A DNA stretch of 64,000 nt. Source: Sphagnum magellanicum (lineage: Eukaryota > Streptophyta > Sphagnopsida > Sphagnales > Sphagnaceae). Shown in pieces: positions 37,220-49,361 of this stretch (position 1 is its first letter; each line of letters opens with the position of its first letter). The stretch lies in NCBI GenBank assembly GCA_021904315.1, contig CM038916.1, positions 806,001 through 870,000 of the forward strand, written 5' to 3'. A program made the position numbers and the translations under genes. The notes beneath the pieces are model-generated. The model saw only the letters and a list, made by a program, of their open reading frames with translations, was not told the origin of the DNA and made no database searches.

Positions 37220-38640
37220 TGAACACCAATTTTTATAGATTATCTACCTTGAATTAGCATCTTCTCAAATTTGTGAAGATGCTTGCCAAATTAAATACCT
37301 TTTTAGTTTCTATTTGAAAGCGAAAAATACCAAAAATGTCCAACATGTAGGAATTATGTTTCATAACCTTTCCACCATGACATTAGACTTACAATTTGAA
37401 CATTATTGAAAGAAGTATGACAAAAAAATGAAAGTTTCAATGTTAGTAAACTCTCACTTGCTTTTTCAATGGTGGTAGTAGCACAAAACAAGAAGTCTTC
37501 TAATGAAAATGCTTTTCATGGAGGGGTTTGGTGCCTTTCAAGATGCAATTGTTTGTAGGTGTTGGTTAAGAGAGGAAGCAAGACCTTCTAATTGTACTCA
37601 TCAACCATTTCTAAATTGTTGATGTACTTGGTCACAATCTATAACCCTTTGAACTTCAAATTAAAAATCAAAGCCAACATGTTGCATGTTTTTCTTGTAA
37701 GAAAGTGGACACAAATGAAAAAAAGGTTGCAATATTTTAATACTTCAATGGCCATGTGACCATACAATGTGGTTGATTTTTGTTCATTTGTACCACACTG
37801 CAATGGTGGTTGAATGACATCTCTCACAACATATTCCTTTTACATGTGCACAACTATTGTCATTGCAATGTCTAATGCATTTGACCAAAACCAATACCCA
37901 GGCCATGTTTAGTTCATGATGTATTGATGAACAATCTAGGGCCAAAACATTCACAAATTGTCCTTGCCCCAACTAAAATTTGTTCACTTGGAAACCTAGC
38001 TTGCAAATTTCACATTTGACATGAGTAACATGTGTTAATGGTAATGGCATATGCAAGCTCCATATTAAGTGTCTTTTGAAACAACACAACATTGGGTGCA
38101 AATCTAGGCTTCGCAAGAGTTTTCAGTTTGTTCTTTGACCTCCACAAATGTTTTTCCCCACTTCAACAACCCCTTCTTTAATTTTTGGTCTATGTTAAAG
38201 TGGACTAAAGAGAGGTTTGCTTACTTTTTAAACTAAGATTGTGCATCCCATTACAAGCCTAGTCATGGTTAGTGGCATATTGACATGCCTTTTGATGTAA
38301 CATGTCCTAAGGTAAGGCATGTGAAGTTGCATTGGATCACAATTTGAACAATTGATGTCAAAACTATAGCTAGAGTATTCAAGCTCTCTCCCTCATCCTT
38401 TACATATGTAATGATCTTGTTTGTGAGATTGACTTCAATTAACAATGATTCCACTTGGACGATTAAAACAACATTTGATGTATCTTGGGCTTCAAAAAAT
38501 GCAATTGTAATATGGCAAGGGACCCATGGGTCATTAATGAAGTTTATGACTAATGTAAAATTGTGACATCCAAATCTCAACATCCATAGATAAAAAAAGG
38601 CTATGGTTGTCGCACATTTTGCAATAGTTGGCAAGACATA
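37220..38640 (-). mobile_element. Decayed hAT-like transposase fragment (copy 2)
   Basis: On the - strand the same protein family as the 2.45-3.2 kb relic is seen, over a longer span. In order: TLVINFINDPWVPCHITI, FFEAQDTS, LTNKIITYVKDEGESLNT, then after frameshifts KTLAKPRFAPNVVLFQKTL, HHELNMAWVL, and near 37.8-37.65 kb TLYGHMAIEVLKYCNLFF and RKTCNMLALIFNLKFKGL. The C-terminal block continues weakly to about 37.2 kb (TKYINNLEMVDEYN). Many stops and frame changes make it inactive. No terminal inverted repeats or target-site duplication were identified. Copies 1 and 2 overlap only in the central blocks. Confidence 0.75.
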
Positions 38641-39249
38641 CTTTCCATCACCTTCACAACATTGCTAGCAAACGCTCATTAATTGCTTCTAGGATGGAAA
38701 AACACACTTACAACCACAATGTAGAACTAAATGTTATAGGAAGGGGCTTTCAAGAATCACTATGAGAAAATGGGGTGATTTACAACTAGCCTTGCAACTA
38801 GGTTTTTGAATTGCAATGACCATTTGCAACTCATTGCAACTCAACATATTTCTACATGTGTGAGTGCTATTAAACAAGTTGCATGAATTACAATGGATGC
38901 AACTCACTCTATTTGAAATTGTATACATATACAACTTGTGCAATTCAATTAGAACTATGTAGGAACAACTATTATGTACTTCTTACGCAACAAGTTCGCA
39001 ACTACCATGGTAACATCATTTTTCATCAATCCATCAAAATCTAATATGTGGCACTATGAGGATTTTTGGGTGAAAATTATTTTTTATTAAATGTTGATCT
39101 CCACCATCCATTATGATTATTCATTTATGATGGTCTTAAATTATGACATGTGGCATAGTTAAAAATTTCCATGTGACATATTAATTGAATTTTAAGAATG
39201 AATAAAAATAAAAATTTATTTAAGTAGTTAAATAAGTCAATACATAGGC

Positions 39250-39395
39250 ATAAGTAGGTAGGTCAATAAAACTAAGTAGGTAGGACATACCTACATACCT
39301 AGGTTACATACCTACTTACCTACCTACCTAGGTAGGCAAAAAAGTAGGACTAACTATTTGCTTACTTAAGTAGGTAAGTAGGTAGGAGGGTAGAA
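39250..39395. repeat. GTAG/CTAC tetranucleotide tracts in inverted order
   Basis: GTAG-rich sequence (AAGTAGGTAGG) is followed by CTAC-rich sequence (CCTACTTACCTACCTACC) and then GTAG again, giving several palindromic junctions such as ACCTACCTAGGTAGG. The strand could fold into a hairpin. Similar GGTA units occur at 44.98 and 45.34 kb. Confidence 0.75.
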
Positions 39396-39639
39396 AAGTA
39401 ACCATGTAAATATTTTTATTTTTAAGAATATTTTTTCTTTAGGGTTAAACTTTTTTGAATTCAGCCAAATCAACACATGTATTTTAATGTGAACATAAAA
39501 AAAGGCACCTTCTTTATACAATTTGTGAAATGAGATTCAAGAACAAAATTTATGGGTTAAATATTTTAATTGCACATTAGTTACAAATTGAGTTATAACT
39601 AAAAAAAGGTTTTCCCACATTTTTTGTGTCTATTTTTAA

Positions 39640-40330
39640 GTTTGTAAATTATACAACTAAATAAATAATTATTTGATAATTACATATGTTAATCACTTAT
39701 CTAAAATAATCATTTGAATTATATTTAATTATTTAAAAAAACTATCAGATAATTAATGATTTAAATTTGGATAAAATTTAGATAATACATCATATGGATT
39801 CCCAAAATTAATTATTTGGATTATTTATTTGAATTAAAAAACTAATTTCCCTAACTAATTAGCAAAATAATTATCTAAAATAGACTAACTAATTCAGATT
39901 AATACTTAATTATTCAGTCTAATTAATTAGTTCATAATAATTGAGTAAAATATTTATTAATTAATAGTGAATAATTAATAAATTACTGAAAATAATAATA
40001 AATAATAAATCATAATTTGGGTAAAATACATAATTATCAAATAATTAGTTATTTAAAATTTTGAATTGATGATTAATTATTGGAACTGAATATTTTTATG
40101 AAATAGTTTAATTTAAAACTTTTAAATAAAAATAATTAAATTCTTAATTATTCACGAAATAATTATTGAATCAATTAGCAAACTAATTGTTTGAATTAGA
40201 TTAATTAATTTAGATTAATTTTAAAATATCAATTCATATGCAATGGTTAATAAATTATTTAAAAATTTCATTAGTAAATATTCAAGATAAAATATTAATT
40301 TCTTAATTTCTCAACTTAATACCAATTTAA
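39640..40330. repeat. AATTATT-rich low-complexity block
   Basis: The stretch is almost wholly A and T, with constantly recurring AATTAATTA, AATAATTATT and TTGAATTA words in both orientations, and resembles the 12.3-13.4 kb block in style. No gene is present. Confidence 0.6.
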
Positions 40331-41867
40331 CAATAGTCACAAAATAGTGGGAGAATAATATTTTTATAGTGGCAACATAGTTGCACAATTAGTTGTATCA
40401 ATGGGAATCATAGTTGACAACTAGTTGCAAGTGTCATGTTTTATGGGCAATGACAATGCAACCATTTGGCATGATTGTATATGTCAACATCATAAACTAG
40501 TTACAACATAATTGTTAATTGGTTGTTACATTTATGTCAATTGTACTGTAATTGCCACATGCAACTAAAATGTAATTTGCCAAAAAGTCAAACTTGATTG
40601 ACTATCTCCATATATATTATACGTACATTACATTGTATAGGTGTCCCACTTGCAACTATAATACAACTCCTTGATTTTCTAATTTTATTTATTAATTACC
40701 CATATTTCCATGTTTTAGTTGTAATGTAGTTGTATATTAATTGTTTTGGAGCTCTAATTGCAGGGCAGTGTGGATTCAAAAAACATGATTTTTCATAATG
40801 AATGGTAAAAACATGTATCTTTTTTCTACCATAAAAATAGGATCTTTTAAAAATCTTCATTGGTTTAAATTAAATTTATGGTAAGCTTCCAAAAAACCAA
40901 AGAAGGCAATGATGGCCAATGGAAGAATAATGTTGCATTTCTTAACCTTTTTATGATCATCTTTGTACCCTTTATAACTTCGACCTCTGATTTGTATCAT
41001 GCCAAATCAATTGTGTGTTCATTTTCCACATGTTTTTTTCATGTTGTTGATGCCATGTTTTAGGTTGTAGGTAAAACCTTTTTTGTCCCGAGTTGTTAGA
41101 GCTTTCACATCTTTGAGCTTTTCCATCTCCATGGCACAAAATACACCTCATGCCTTGAATTCCATGCACATCAACAATAGCTTTATAATCTTTCAATACA
41201 AAAAAACCCATGGAAGGGATTTGTGACAATGAAAAAGTTAAATTTAAATTTATAGTTATTATCAAGTAGCACCCATCTTTGTCTCCACATAACTTTTTAT
41301 TATGTTTACAAGTCTTTAACAATTGTTTTTCCTGATCACAAAATTGATTTTGCAATAACCCCTACTTTTAATCCTTCATGTATAATTTCAAAATCAAAAT
41401 TTTAAAAACATTGCAACATAACCTTATCCTATGAAAGCACTTAAATGAAACCATGAATAATGCACTTCAACAAATGAATAGTAGAAGATTTAAATCAACA
41501 TAGAACAAAATGATTACAAAGTTTAATGTGAGATTTGGGGAATTAATAAACACATCAATAAGTCATTAGCAATTTTGGCAAAACAATTGTATGTTAGAGC
41601 CATCATAACCACCATCAATAGTCAAAACAATACTAAAAAATATAAATTGAATTGTAAAAAATAAAGTGCAATTTGAAAGCCTAAATTTTGTTACCAAAGT
41701 AGCAACATATGAAAAAAAATTGTGAAAAAATCTAAATATCTTTAACACAAATCCAAGACAAGCACAATCCAAAAAGTCAATTTTTAGCAAACTATTAGCA
41801 CATGGTAATAATGAACATTGTGAATAGTTGCATAACATTTAGTAGTTGTAAGGAAAAATAACCATGT

Positions 41868-42125
41868 CATAAGTTTATGCACAAACATGATCCAAAAACC
41901 AAAGTGTGTCTATAGTTTGCACAAATGTGATTAAAAAACCAAAACATCTAGGCCTAAGTTTTCACAAGTTTCTACACAAATGTGGTCAAGAAACCAAAGC
42001 ATGTTTGCACAAATACAATAAAAAAACCAAAGTGAGGTTTAAACTTTCACAAGTTTATGCACAAATGTGATTGAAATAACCAAATTTGGGCTAAAGCTTA
42101 CACAAGTTTTTACACAAATGTGATT
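41868..42125 (+). repeat. Tandem repeat around ACAAATGTGAT
   Basis: About six imperfect copies of a unit containing GTTT(A/C)TGCACAAATGTGAT, then AAAAAACCAAA, then CACAAGTTT. Units are spaced about 35-65 bases apart and diverged. No coding role is seen. Confidence 0.65.
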
Positions 42126-44384
42126 TACAAACTATAGACCAAATTGAAGGTGCTAAAATGCAAAAGAAAAGTGCACGCTATTGTTGTAAAAGAAATGCAA
42201 TAGAAACAAACACCACCGTTGCAAAATAAAAAGAAGCTTGAAAAAAAATTTCACCTGGAAAAATGGATCTATTGAAAAGTACACAATGATGCCAACTTTG
42301 ATTCACAAATCTTCCCAAGCTCCTTTTGCATTCCTAACACTAAACATTAGATAGGTTCCTTGCCCTAACTTGTGTAGCTTGCACATACACATACCAAGAA
42401 GCAACCCAAATTTTTTTGTACACAACATATGAATACAAGTTTTTTCTAGAAGGAAACTTTGGGTATGTACAAGTGCATTAATATTTTTAGTGGACACAAT
42501 CAAATAATCAAATCTTTTTAGAGTATTCCACTATGTCATAACAATTGGTTTGAGTTTTAAATACGAAGGTGCATACCTTGGTTCATATCCAACTAAATCC
42601 TATATGACATAACAACCTTGTGTAATGAAAAGAAACATGGCCTTTGTATTTTTCTAATTATATAATGAAACAATCATGTAACCAACTTTGCTAGATGCCC
42701 AACATTATGCTACTTAAATTAAGAAGTCATCATGAATTACTTGTTTAAGTAGTATCCTATTTGGTCAATTTATCCTAAGATATAGATCTTCAAGGATTAG
42801 AACATTTCAATCTCTCACTCATGAGCACCACTTATCTTTCTAATGGCAAACCACATTATGATAAAACTTTTCTTATCTTAGAAGTATCAACTCCCCATTA
42901 TAACAATGTTAGACTACACCTTTAGAACCATAGTGCAACAAACATCCCCATTTTAAATTTTGCATGATTTCCAATGTTTCACACAAATGGATTTTTTCAA
43001 ATTAGATATTGCATGATAATTCCCGACACAAAAATGAAAACTAGAATGACGTACATTGACTTAGGAAGTTAACAAAGATAATGTAATGTTTAGGATGCCC
43101 ATTGACAAATCTCCTCCTAACAAACAAACTCTTTCAAAACATAACCTTATTTTGGAGCTCCCACACAAGTAGGTACTTTGTCCCCAACAACATAACTCAA
43201 TGAAATTCTAGTGCAATGTCCAAACATTAAATTGTACCATAATGACTTGCCATTTGGATCACTCCGAAATCTCTAGAAATCTTCACCACCTCCTTGAATT
43301 ATGATTCTTAAATTCTATTTTAAAACTTGAATTCCATCTATGGAAACACATGTGCAAGGAAGAAATATATGCCTCTTTTAGAAGTTAGGTCTGACATAAG
43401 GGCATTCTTCCCCAACAAACCTCACAAGACACAAGAAATCTTTGAGAACTACGTGTCATTAATAAAAAAAAAACAACAAATTGTAGATGCTTAACTTTGT
43501 ATCTCTAACAAAAACTAGTCATATATACAATTTTTCCAACATCCCATTATTCGCATTCGTCGAGTCCAACACAAAAATCACAAGCATCCCTAGCAATAAA
43601 AAACAACAAACAAACAAGAATGCTTAGTGCCATTGTAACAAAAGATCAAACCATCATACATAACTTGCAAAACAACAAACCAAATAAACGCAAAACAAAT
43701 CTAGAAATCCACATCACCACCATCACCATCAACTACTAAAAATTTATCGTGTACCGCTTTCAATGGTTGATAGTGTTGTATCATCCAACCAGGTTTTCAT
43801 CTACCTTTAACATTCATCATACTTGGTCCAAACTTGAAACCAATGTAATGTTATTTTCCTCATAACCATGAAACCTATCCATAGTTGTATCATGTGCAAA
43901 ATTGTCAATTTTATGATGTAGTTGATTTGAGGATCATTGATAGGAATCTTTAACCAAATTTGATGATAAACAATGTACAAAATGAAACAATTTAAAGCAT
44001 CCTTTTATATTTTCAATTATGTCCTAGAACGAAATGTAAAAAATTAGCCACGTTAATGGGTTTTTAATGTGCAAATTATGGCGACTGAAAACCCAATCAC
44101 TTCATTTTTGCATTTCATGAAATTTCATGAATAAAAGAGAGGTTGATTGTGTGGCCATAGAATACTTATCTTCCTATTCATCATAATGGATGATAGCTAC
44201 ATTATTGTAATTAATACTAACATGCTATTCATTGGGATGAAATATGTGTTCCATGGTGTAATGGTGTGAGTGGGAATCAACATTTGGCCAAGACCAAATG
44301 GGTTCTTAAAATTGTTGTCCTTCTTTGAACAAGCACAATGAAAAAGTTCATGATCCAAATAAAAGGTGCAATGTAAAGCCCCAC

Positions 44385-44480
44385 GGTGGGGACATCCCCA
44401 AAATAAAAGGGCCGAGGATAAGGCATGAGATGAGTTTGGCCCCACATCATGGGAATGTTCCTTACCCATGGGCTTCACCC
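44385..44480 (-). repeat. Dispersed repeat D, copy 1
   Basis: On the - strand the copy reads AAGCCCATGG, then GGAACATTCC, GGGGCC, GGCCC and TTATTTTGGGGATGTCCCC. It matches 61050-61145 in the same orientation (AAAGCCCATGG, GAGAACATT, GGCCCCCCTATTTTGGGCAT). Both are GC-rich islets in AT-rich sequence. Confidence 0.55.
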
Positions 44481-44980
44481 ATTGTACTATACAACATGCA
44501 ACCAATGTTATCATGAACTTAAAAACATGCATAGATTGTGATGCACAAGAGGGGAGTGTTCTCACACCTACTCTGAAAGAAGGGTGAAAGGACCTTACAC
44601 CTATAAGTAAGTAAGGGCTTGATATCTCTCCACTCTTAAGGAGTAGGTGTAATATCCTTCTTTTCGAGGAGGGTTATTCATGGATTTAAGGTGCCCTTAA
44701 AAAAAATACACTAGGAAATCTCCTTGAGTGCTTTACTAATAAAGTTCTTTGTTCAATTAGAGTGAATTACATTATTTTTGAGGAAAATTTTTCTTATTGA
44801 GCACCTTGACCTTTAATAGAAATGTGCCCAATACCACATTTAGTAGCTCATTGCATGTGTTTGGTGGTAGGCCCTTCTCTCTCTAGTACATAAAGGTCTA
44901 GACTTGAGGGTTTAACGAGTTTTAAGGCATTCTTAGGTGGCATAATTTTGTTGCCATGGTGGCCGATTTTGCCACATTTC

Positions 44981-45003
44981 GTACCTACCTACCTACCTAT
45001 CCC
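44981..45003 (+). repeat. CCTA microsatellite
   Basis: Short run of four or more CCTA units (TACCTACCTACCTACCTAT). Confidence 0.8.
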
Positions 45004-45337
45004 TATTCACTACTTCGAAGCTAGTTTACAACTTATTACACACAATTACACCCAAGAATGGACAGGCATTCCCAGCCCATTCTTTAGTAGTAAGTACATA
45101 ATGGTATTAGCAATGAATCTCTTTATTCTCCTCTTTAAAAAAAAAGGGGGGATAATATTATTTATTATTTATTAATAAAATTGTTCAAAATTGGTGGGCC
45201 TTGTGGGAAGGATGGATGAAAAGGAAGACCCCACCACTTACTTACCCACCAACCCACTCAACTCTATTGAGACAATCCCTCACTAGCAACAAAGAAAGCT
45301 TCAATAGCCTTTCTCAAGCCAAGCCTTGGGGTTGGTT

Positions 45338-45380
45338 GGTTGATTGGTAGGTAGGTAAGTAGGTAGGTAGGTAGGTAAGT
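45338..45380 (+). repeat. GGTA microsatellite
   Basis: About ten GGTA/AGTA units in a row, reading GGTTGGTTGG then GTAGGTAGG, of the same class as the tract at 39.25-39.4 kb but on one strand only. Confidence 0.8.
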
Positions 45381-46000
45381 ACCACAACTGTGGATCAAAT
45401 CTCCATGGCTCAGGAAAGCTCTCCTTCCTCTCTCAAATAGCAGACTGCTGATGAAAGCCCATCCCCCACCCATTTTCAGAGAATACTTCCAAAACCAATA
45501 ACATAAAATAAATATAAAATAAAAATAAAAATCCTTAACCTGTTAGGCTACCTCCTCCAGAAAAAAGAAAAAAAAGAAAATCCAAAAAAAATCCTTAAAG
45601 AAAGGCAGGGGAAAAAAAAAAAGGAAAAAGAAAGAAAAGAAAAAAATCCCAAGTGTTTGCAGTTATTGTTATTATAGTATCATACTGTACTAGAGTTTTT
45701 ATTATTTTGCCTGCAAATAAATAAATCTGGAAAAATTGTGGAAAAAGAGGTGAGAAAAATTTGTGAAAAAAATCCATACAATAATAATAATAATAATAAA
45801 TTATAACACTTTGTGAAAATTATAGAAATTCAAGAGAAAATTGCAATTTTTAAAAAAAATCTAGAAACTCAAATGAAAGTGCAATGAAGAAATAAAATAA
45901 TAGAAATAAATAAAAATAAAAGTAAAATGGTTGACAATTACAACAAGTACAGGAAGAAGGAACCAAACAAACAAATAATTACAGGAACAAGAAAAAATAA

Positions 46001-49000
46001 ATGTAGCCAAGTCTGAAACTGTCATATTGGATTTGCAACAGTTTTTCTTTTTTTTGCAGAGAAGAAAGAAAGCTGGAAGAAGAAGAAGATGAAGATGAAG
46101 AACAGCTTTTGGTACCCATGTATGTGGTTTTGTGTGTATTTTGTGGATGTGTAGATTTGTGTGTGTATATATATAGATATATACATGTTTTTTGTGTGTA
46201 TTTTGTGGATGTGTGGTTTTGGGTGGTATTGATTTTTTGGATTTGTGGATGGTGTGTTTGTGTGTGGTGGGTATGTGTATTCATGTGTGTGTGTATATTT
46301 GTGTGTTTGTGTGTGTGTTTCTCTCTCTCTCTCTCTCTCTCTACATACCAAAAATTTTCTTTGGTTGCAGTTTGTAAGAAGCACTTTCAAGGGCTGTTGC
46401 CACGTGTGGTAGGTAGCAAACAAACCACTCTGCAGTTGCTACTACTAGCTACCACTACCCCATCTGCTGCTGCATCCATCCCCCCCTTTCTTATGGTTTG
46501 TTTTGTTGGTTTGGTTTTTTGGTTTTTGTTTTCTAGCATTTTGCAGTTTTTCCCCTTCTCTCTCTCCCCAATCCTCTCCATCTCCTCCATATTCCCCCTA
46601 TCCTCATCTCACCATACCACCAACAAACAGTATTTTGTCCCTCTCTCATCAACTCTCTCTGTGTCTGTTGTTCTTGCTCCTCCCCTTTCCCCCCCATTTT
46701 TTTGCTTTTGCAAGAGTTCTTAAGTCTTCTTCTTCTTCTTCTGATGATGATAAATGGGTAGTCTGTTGTTAGTTTGTGTGTTTCCCTCCTCCCTTTCTTC
46801 CTCTTCTTCTTCTTCCATTTGTATCATCCCTCCATGTTCTCTATGTGCCTTTTCCAATTGCAGTTTTTGATCCAAATTTGTATCTGAGTTTTTTTGATTG
46901 AGTTGCATTGTTGCTGTCAATCTCTCTCTGTGTCTCTCTTGTGTGTTTGTTTACGTGTGTGTGTGTCGCTCTGTCTCTGTCCGTCTCTCTCCGTGTCTGT
47001 GTTTGTTGGGTCTCATAGTATCGTGGCCCACAATTTGTTTGTGGGATTATGTTCTGTATGTGTGGGTTACTGTGATTTCATAGTTTGCAGTTGCAGATTG
47101 GCATTTTGCAACAACACCCATCTACTGCTACTGGCTAGCTGGCTGCTGTATGTTGTTTCTTTTGTTTTCTTTGGTTGCAATCTTTCTTTCTGGTATTGGG
47201 TTATGCAACTGGGCTTCTGCAGAGTTGTGGTGCTCCTCAATTTTTGTTACCCAATTTCACTCTTCTTTCTGTGAGTGACAGAAACATACATACATACATA
47301 CATACATCATACTGTTTACATACATTCATTCTTTCCTGTTGTTGTTAAGGTTGATGGTTGAATGTTTTGCCATGTTGAGTTTTGCCACAGTCTCGAATTC
47401 CCAATACATTTCAATGCATTTCAATGTATCCATTCTGGGGTCGAGGAGTCAATGTTCCAATCTCCTCTTCCTCCTCCTCCTGTGACATTACTTCCACATT
47501 GTTTTTGCTCACTAATTTTCACCTTGAGAGGATTCAGAGGAGGAGACAACCCAAATCACATTCTTCTGGGTTGTGGGCTTCGGGATTCAATTTGGGTGTC
47601 ATTGGAATTGTGAAAAAGAAGAAGAAGAAGAAGAAGAAGAAGAAGAAGAAGATGCAGAAGAATTGTGGGGGTTGAATTTCATTGAATTCTTCTCTCATTT
47701 GGTTTGGATTTTGTGCATGAGTGGGAAGGAGGGGTGGGGGGGTTTCAAAAGCAATCCACTAAGGAGGCTATGCATTACATGTGGGGTTAAGGGAATTTCT
47801 TGTTCCCAAAGGGAGACAAAGCAGAGAGGGTGCCATTGAGAATATATAGTGGCAGACAGCAGATAGATAGAGATAGATGTATGGAGGTGATGAATCTGGA
47901 GGACATTACACAAACAGATTGCCCAAACATCCCCGACTCTCCAGGTACATTTTTACTCTGCACCCATCTCCATTCTTCTTCTTTTTTAGAAATTATTTAT
48001 TTATTTATTTTTTGCAATTGCACCAGAACAAAATGGTTGTGTTTTTCCATCACAAACTCTAACAACAAAGCCACCATTCAATGGTGGTTTGTTGATCTGG
48101 CCTCATCACTTCTGCTCCTCCTCCTTTCAAGATCACCAATTGCTAGCACACAACAGCCATCACCAATAATTCTGAAACTGGTCGAAAGAGAGAGAGCTAT
48201 GGCAATCAGAATTCACACACATTTCTGGTCTGAAATTGGAGATGGGTTTATGTATTTTCTCATCACGTTTGTATTCTTGCATATCATTGCTTGAAACATG
48301 TTGATCAAGGAAGAGGAGGAATGGGTTGCAACTTCCTTGTCAGATTTGCATTCTCACAAAACATGTTCTGAATGTGTCAATTGGAGGAGAAAGAATGGGT
48401 TACAACTTTCTTGTCAGATTATTGCATCCTCAGAAAACCATGTTTTTTTTTTTTGTGTGTTTATTGGAGGGGGAGGAGGATAGTTAAGACTTCTCTCAGC
48501 AGATTATTGCATTCTCACAAAACCACGTTTGAAGACTGTGTCAATTGTTGGGGGATGTCAGGCTGCTATTTCTTTATCACATTTGCATTTCTTGCACAAC
48601 ATGTTGGAATGTGTCGGCAACTGGGAGGGGAATGGGTTACTACTAGTTCTCATCACATTGCATTCTTACCCAACATGTTTCAGTGTGCCAATTTGTAGTG
48701 CAATGTGCTCTATTCTCTTCTTCATGTTATGGAGTGAAATTTGAAGGTCATGTTGGCTTCTAGTTAAGAATGCTGCAGTGAGCCTCCAAAACTCAGAAGT
48801 TTAAGATATCGGGAAATCTGCATGAGTTAGGTGTGTGGAATATGTGTCGAGAATTAACGTGAAGCTCCAAATTTGGACACTTGCAGGAGCCTTGGAACCC
48901 CTCTAAGATGATGATGGGTCTTTTAGGCAAGGAGTCACTGAATTGAGTATATGAGTCTCTGATTTTTCAGTGTTGTGTGTTCTGCTCGACTGTCAAGAAA

Positions 49001-49361
49001 CTTGAGGCCCCCCTTATCCTTCATTCTGGAAGCTGAGGAATTTCTCCAAACTGCACACCCCCTCAGAAATGAACAAGAAAAGGCATTCCAAACTACAATG
49101 TGATCCAGTAGGATAGAGGATTTTCCCACTGTCACAATTTGCAATTCCTTTTGTTTTGGTTTCTGTGCTTTTTTCAGTAATTTTGATTGGTGAGTCCAAA
49201 ATCCCATATACACCTACCTGAGGATTGAAAAATTAGCAAGAAAACAAAATTTCCAGTTTTGTTTGGATTTTGCAGTAGTCTTCTTTCTTCAGTGTTCTGA
49301 AAGAATGTTCATATCTGGAGACTAGCTGTCATTAGAATATTCTGGATCCAATGTGCACAGG
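46001..49361 (+). promoter_or_regulatory. Microsatellite-rich leader region of the zinc-finger gene
   Basis: Composition rises and the + strand becomes rich in T, C and G, with a TATATATA stretch at about 46165-46180, a GT-rich tract, (CT)11 at 46321-46342, (CATA)n at about 47285-47307 and (GAA)n at 47617-47651. CT tracts near starts are common in plant promoters. The sequence TGTGCACAG ending at 49360 is a good 3' splice site right before the start ATG, so a long intron in the 5' leader is likely. Long frames here (for example 46109-46723) are products of the simple repeats and show no protein family. Confidence 0.45.
48230..48700 (+). repeat. Tandem repeat, 74-85-bp unit
   Basis: Five or six diverged units contain GGAATGGGTT(A/G)CAAC, TTGTCAGATT, TTGCATTCTCACAAAACATG and TGTGTCAATTGG. 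GAATGGGTT-type words or their equivalents start near 48320, 48394, 48478, 48551 and 48631. It lies in the probable leader intron of the zinc-finger gene, and its open frames are a side effect of the repeats. Confidence 0.65.

Larger units (their letters stand above)
38641..46000. other. AT-rich spacer with simple repeats, no gene seen
   Basis: No coding segment was recognised. Frames such as 40972-41355 (-) and 44197-44565 (-) lack family motifs. Listed separately are the GTAG/CTAC tract, the AATTATT-rich block, the ACAAATGTGAT tandem repeat and a dispersed-repeat copy near 44.4 kb. Confidence 0.5.

Noticed and set aside
38269..38634. 121-residue frame as a functional gene
   Set aside because: It is the best-preserved part of the decayed transposase; frames before and after it carry stops and frameshifts of the same protein.
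46109..46723. 204-residue open frame on the + strand
   Set aside because: It is built on GT and CT repeats and T-rich sequence (long Val/Cys and Ser/Leu runs) with no family motif; it lies in the leader region of the zinc-finger gene.
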